Shown here in pieces: positions 61,976 through 64,000 of a stretch of 64,000 nucleotides of DNA. Under the pieces are notes generated by a model. It did no database searches. It was not told the DNA's origin and was given only the letters and a program-made list of their open reading frames with translations. This DNA is from Lates calcarifer (Eukaryota > Chordata > Actinopteri > Centropomidae): NCBI RefSeq assembly GCF_001640805.2, contig NC_066845.1:20462307-20526306 (forward strand), given 5' to 3'. Both the position numbers and the translations under genes were made by a program. Every line of letters begins with the position of its first letter. Positions within the stretch are counted from its first letter, which is position 1.

Positions 61976-64000
61976 ACATTTGAAATCTAACCTGAACCAC
62001 AGTGCTTTTGTTGACTGAATGTAACCACAGCCTGAGGTTGTGAGCTCCGGTCTCTGATGTGACAGGTGTGTGCTTTTTATGTCCATCATCTTACCCAACC
62101 ACCTCCTGCTGACTCCACTGCCACTATTAAATGTAGTGCTTCTTTCATTCAAAAAATACGTTGCCTCTGAACATAATCCAGCCAGCCATTACATCTCTTT
62201 CAAATTGTGTTTGCTGCTGCAGTTTTAAAGAAATGGAATTCCTAGAAGACAGGGTTGGCCTGGCTGATCACACAGGGTGACTGTTGACTATTGAGTTTGA
62301 TTGTATTCTTCTCTCTCTGTGTCCCTCTTGTTTGTCTCTCACTCTCTAAATAATGCAGTCCTTTTGATTTATATTCTGCACGGGCCCTGGTGCCAAATGG
62401 GCAGATATGGTAAGTGGACATAGATGGCCAGACACACTCTAGTGCTCCATTGTTGCGTGCTTGATTGAAATTGCTTGGTGCATCACAGGAGCACACCAGG
62501 CAATTACTCACACACATTGCAATTATGAGACAGTATGGGTTTGGGGTTGAGTAGGAACCAGGCACAAAACAGAACTTGCTGAGAGATACGTGCTCTCTGA
62601 TGAATGAAGCACTTTCAGGTGACTGCAATGGAAATCTGCAGCTGTTGAAAACATCACGGCCTTTGTCGCTTATGGTTAACCACATGTTTTCCTGTCAATG
62701 TGAGAGAAAATGGCTGTGAAATCTGTTGGCTTTTAAAACATAGAGATTTGGATTTCTGTCTGAACTGAAATTGAGACCATGTAACTAAGATTTAAAAGAG
62801 TTAAATTCATAAGCAATAAAACACACCTTGGTCAGACACAAGACTCTTGCTGCTACAGTCTTACTTGTTCTGGTACAGTAGCTTATGGCTAATTTTAGCT
62901 AATGTTAGCAAACCTTATATAAATATTGTTGTGTGGACCTAATTGATGATTAATGAGTCAGTCTGCTGTCTTTATGAATCTTCTCCACGTGTGCTACTGT
63001 GACACAATGTTGAAGATTTCACAAATAAACATTTTATGGTTCAATAGAAATTTGACATTTTCTGCCACGATGAGACCGTGAACTGACACGAAGTGATTAC
63101 TGCAAAGACAATTCATTAATTGATGTGAGCTAGCCTGCAGATTACATAGAAAATAAATTACCTGAAAAACTGGGGGACTTTTCTTAAATCTGCCTTAATT
63201 GATTTTTTGGCTACTTGGGGGCAGTGTCACAAGAAGCTGAACAACACCAATGCGTTAATCTCATTCCTTAGATATGGCAAATGTGTTAGCAAACTATTGC
63301 CTATTTACACATCCAGCAGACACATAGCAATATTAGCATACAGTTGGAGCTGACTCCTGAGAGTGAAGTATGTGGCTCTTTAGCTGCTGAATGCTACACA
63401 TTTACCAGCCAACCACTAACTTTGTCTGCTGTTTGGTGCTAACCGTATAGCATAAAGTGGATTTATTAGAACTTTTTATGGTGAAAACATTGTTACTATG
63501 AGTGATGCCTTTCACATCACATACAGCAGGTATTTGATGTATTAAAACCTATATACTAAATATATCATTAATATTAAGGTATTGCTGGTTGTAAAACCAA
63601 TTGTTAAATAATATTAAATTCTATATGTTATATTGTAATTGTTAAGTCAAGTATTGATTGGTGCAGCTTTATGATGTAACTCTGAATAGGAGAGTATGCA
63701 GCCCCATTGAAATTCCGTCTTAGCAGATTGCTCACATTGCATAACACAATTCTGTTTTTTTAGAACAGTACACATACCAATTCTGTGTGTGCTGTGTGTG
63801 CTTCAGGATTTTAAGGACATCTTCAACAATGATAGAGGATGTAGGAAACTGGTAATCCTTGTGCTGTCATACAGACTCCACAGCCTGTGTCAAGCTCTTT
63901 GCTATTTGGCAGACATGCACTCTGAGACCAAAATAAGACTGCCAGCCCAAACACGCAGCTCTGAGTCAAGGATCCCTTGGCAGTGCGCTGTCTTCCCATC

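Larger units (their letters stand above)
54421..64000. other. Upstream flank of zmat4, no recognisable gene
   Basis: Outside the listed repeats I see no exon with recognisable protein similarity on either strand. From general knowledge of vertebrate synteny the next gene upstream could be sfrp1, but nothing here looks like it. The longest open frame that is not low-complexity (62242-62685, minus) is treated as a finding, not a gene. Confidence 0.7.

Overview
The window looks like vertebrate nuclear DNA, most probably from a spiny-rayed (percomorph) teleost. It is AT-rich, has no dense coding, and carries intron-sized gaps, many microsatellites, and decayed copies of interspersed repeats that I recognise from memory as typical of fish genomes. 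There are no operons, CRISPR arrays, tRNA genes or rRNA genes that I can see.

The only gene I can support is on the minus strand: the 5' part of zmat4 (zinc finger matrin-type 4; a or b paralogue not decided). It reads from right to left. A CpG-rich promoter with a GC box and a CCAAT box lies at about 54.33-54.37 kb. A predicted first exon ends at a donor at 54162. Exon 2 (38630-38731) carries the conserved start and most of zinc finger 1. Exon 3 (10686-10775) carries the second zinc-binding histidine and the following linker. All joins are in phase 0 with canonical GT/AG ends. Intron 1 is 15.4 kb and intron 2 is 27.9 kb. Intron 3 runs off the left edge, so zinc fingers 2-4 lie outside the window.

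Layout: 1-10.7 kb is intron 3, with an internally deleted mariner transposon fossil (about 0.8-1.56 kb), two inverted repeats and a 1.2 kb purine-rich tract. 10.8-38.6 kb is intron 2, with several repeat families, a perfect 15-bp hairpin at 13.2 kb, a TG microsatellite and two candidate conserved non-coding stretches. 38.7-54.2 kb is intron 1, with more repeats and an unusual nested inverted repeat at 50.15-50.52 kb. 54.4-64 kb is upstream flank with an ATT array, a 30-bp palindrome, repeats and no recognisable exon.

The observations most worth following are (1) the predicted exon 1, which keeps an open frame of 29 codons that splices in frame to an exon 2 starting exactly at its ATG, so zmat4 may have an undescribed N-terminal extension, and (2) the 50.15-50.52 kb inverted repeat, which looks like an ancient conserved hairpin-type repeat embedded in intron 1. 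Everything about conservation is inference from sequence texture, as no alignment could be run.
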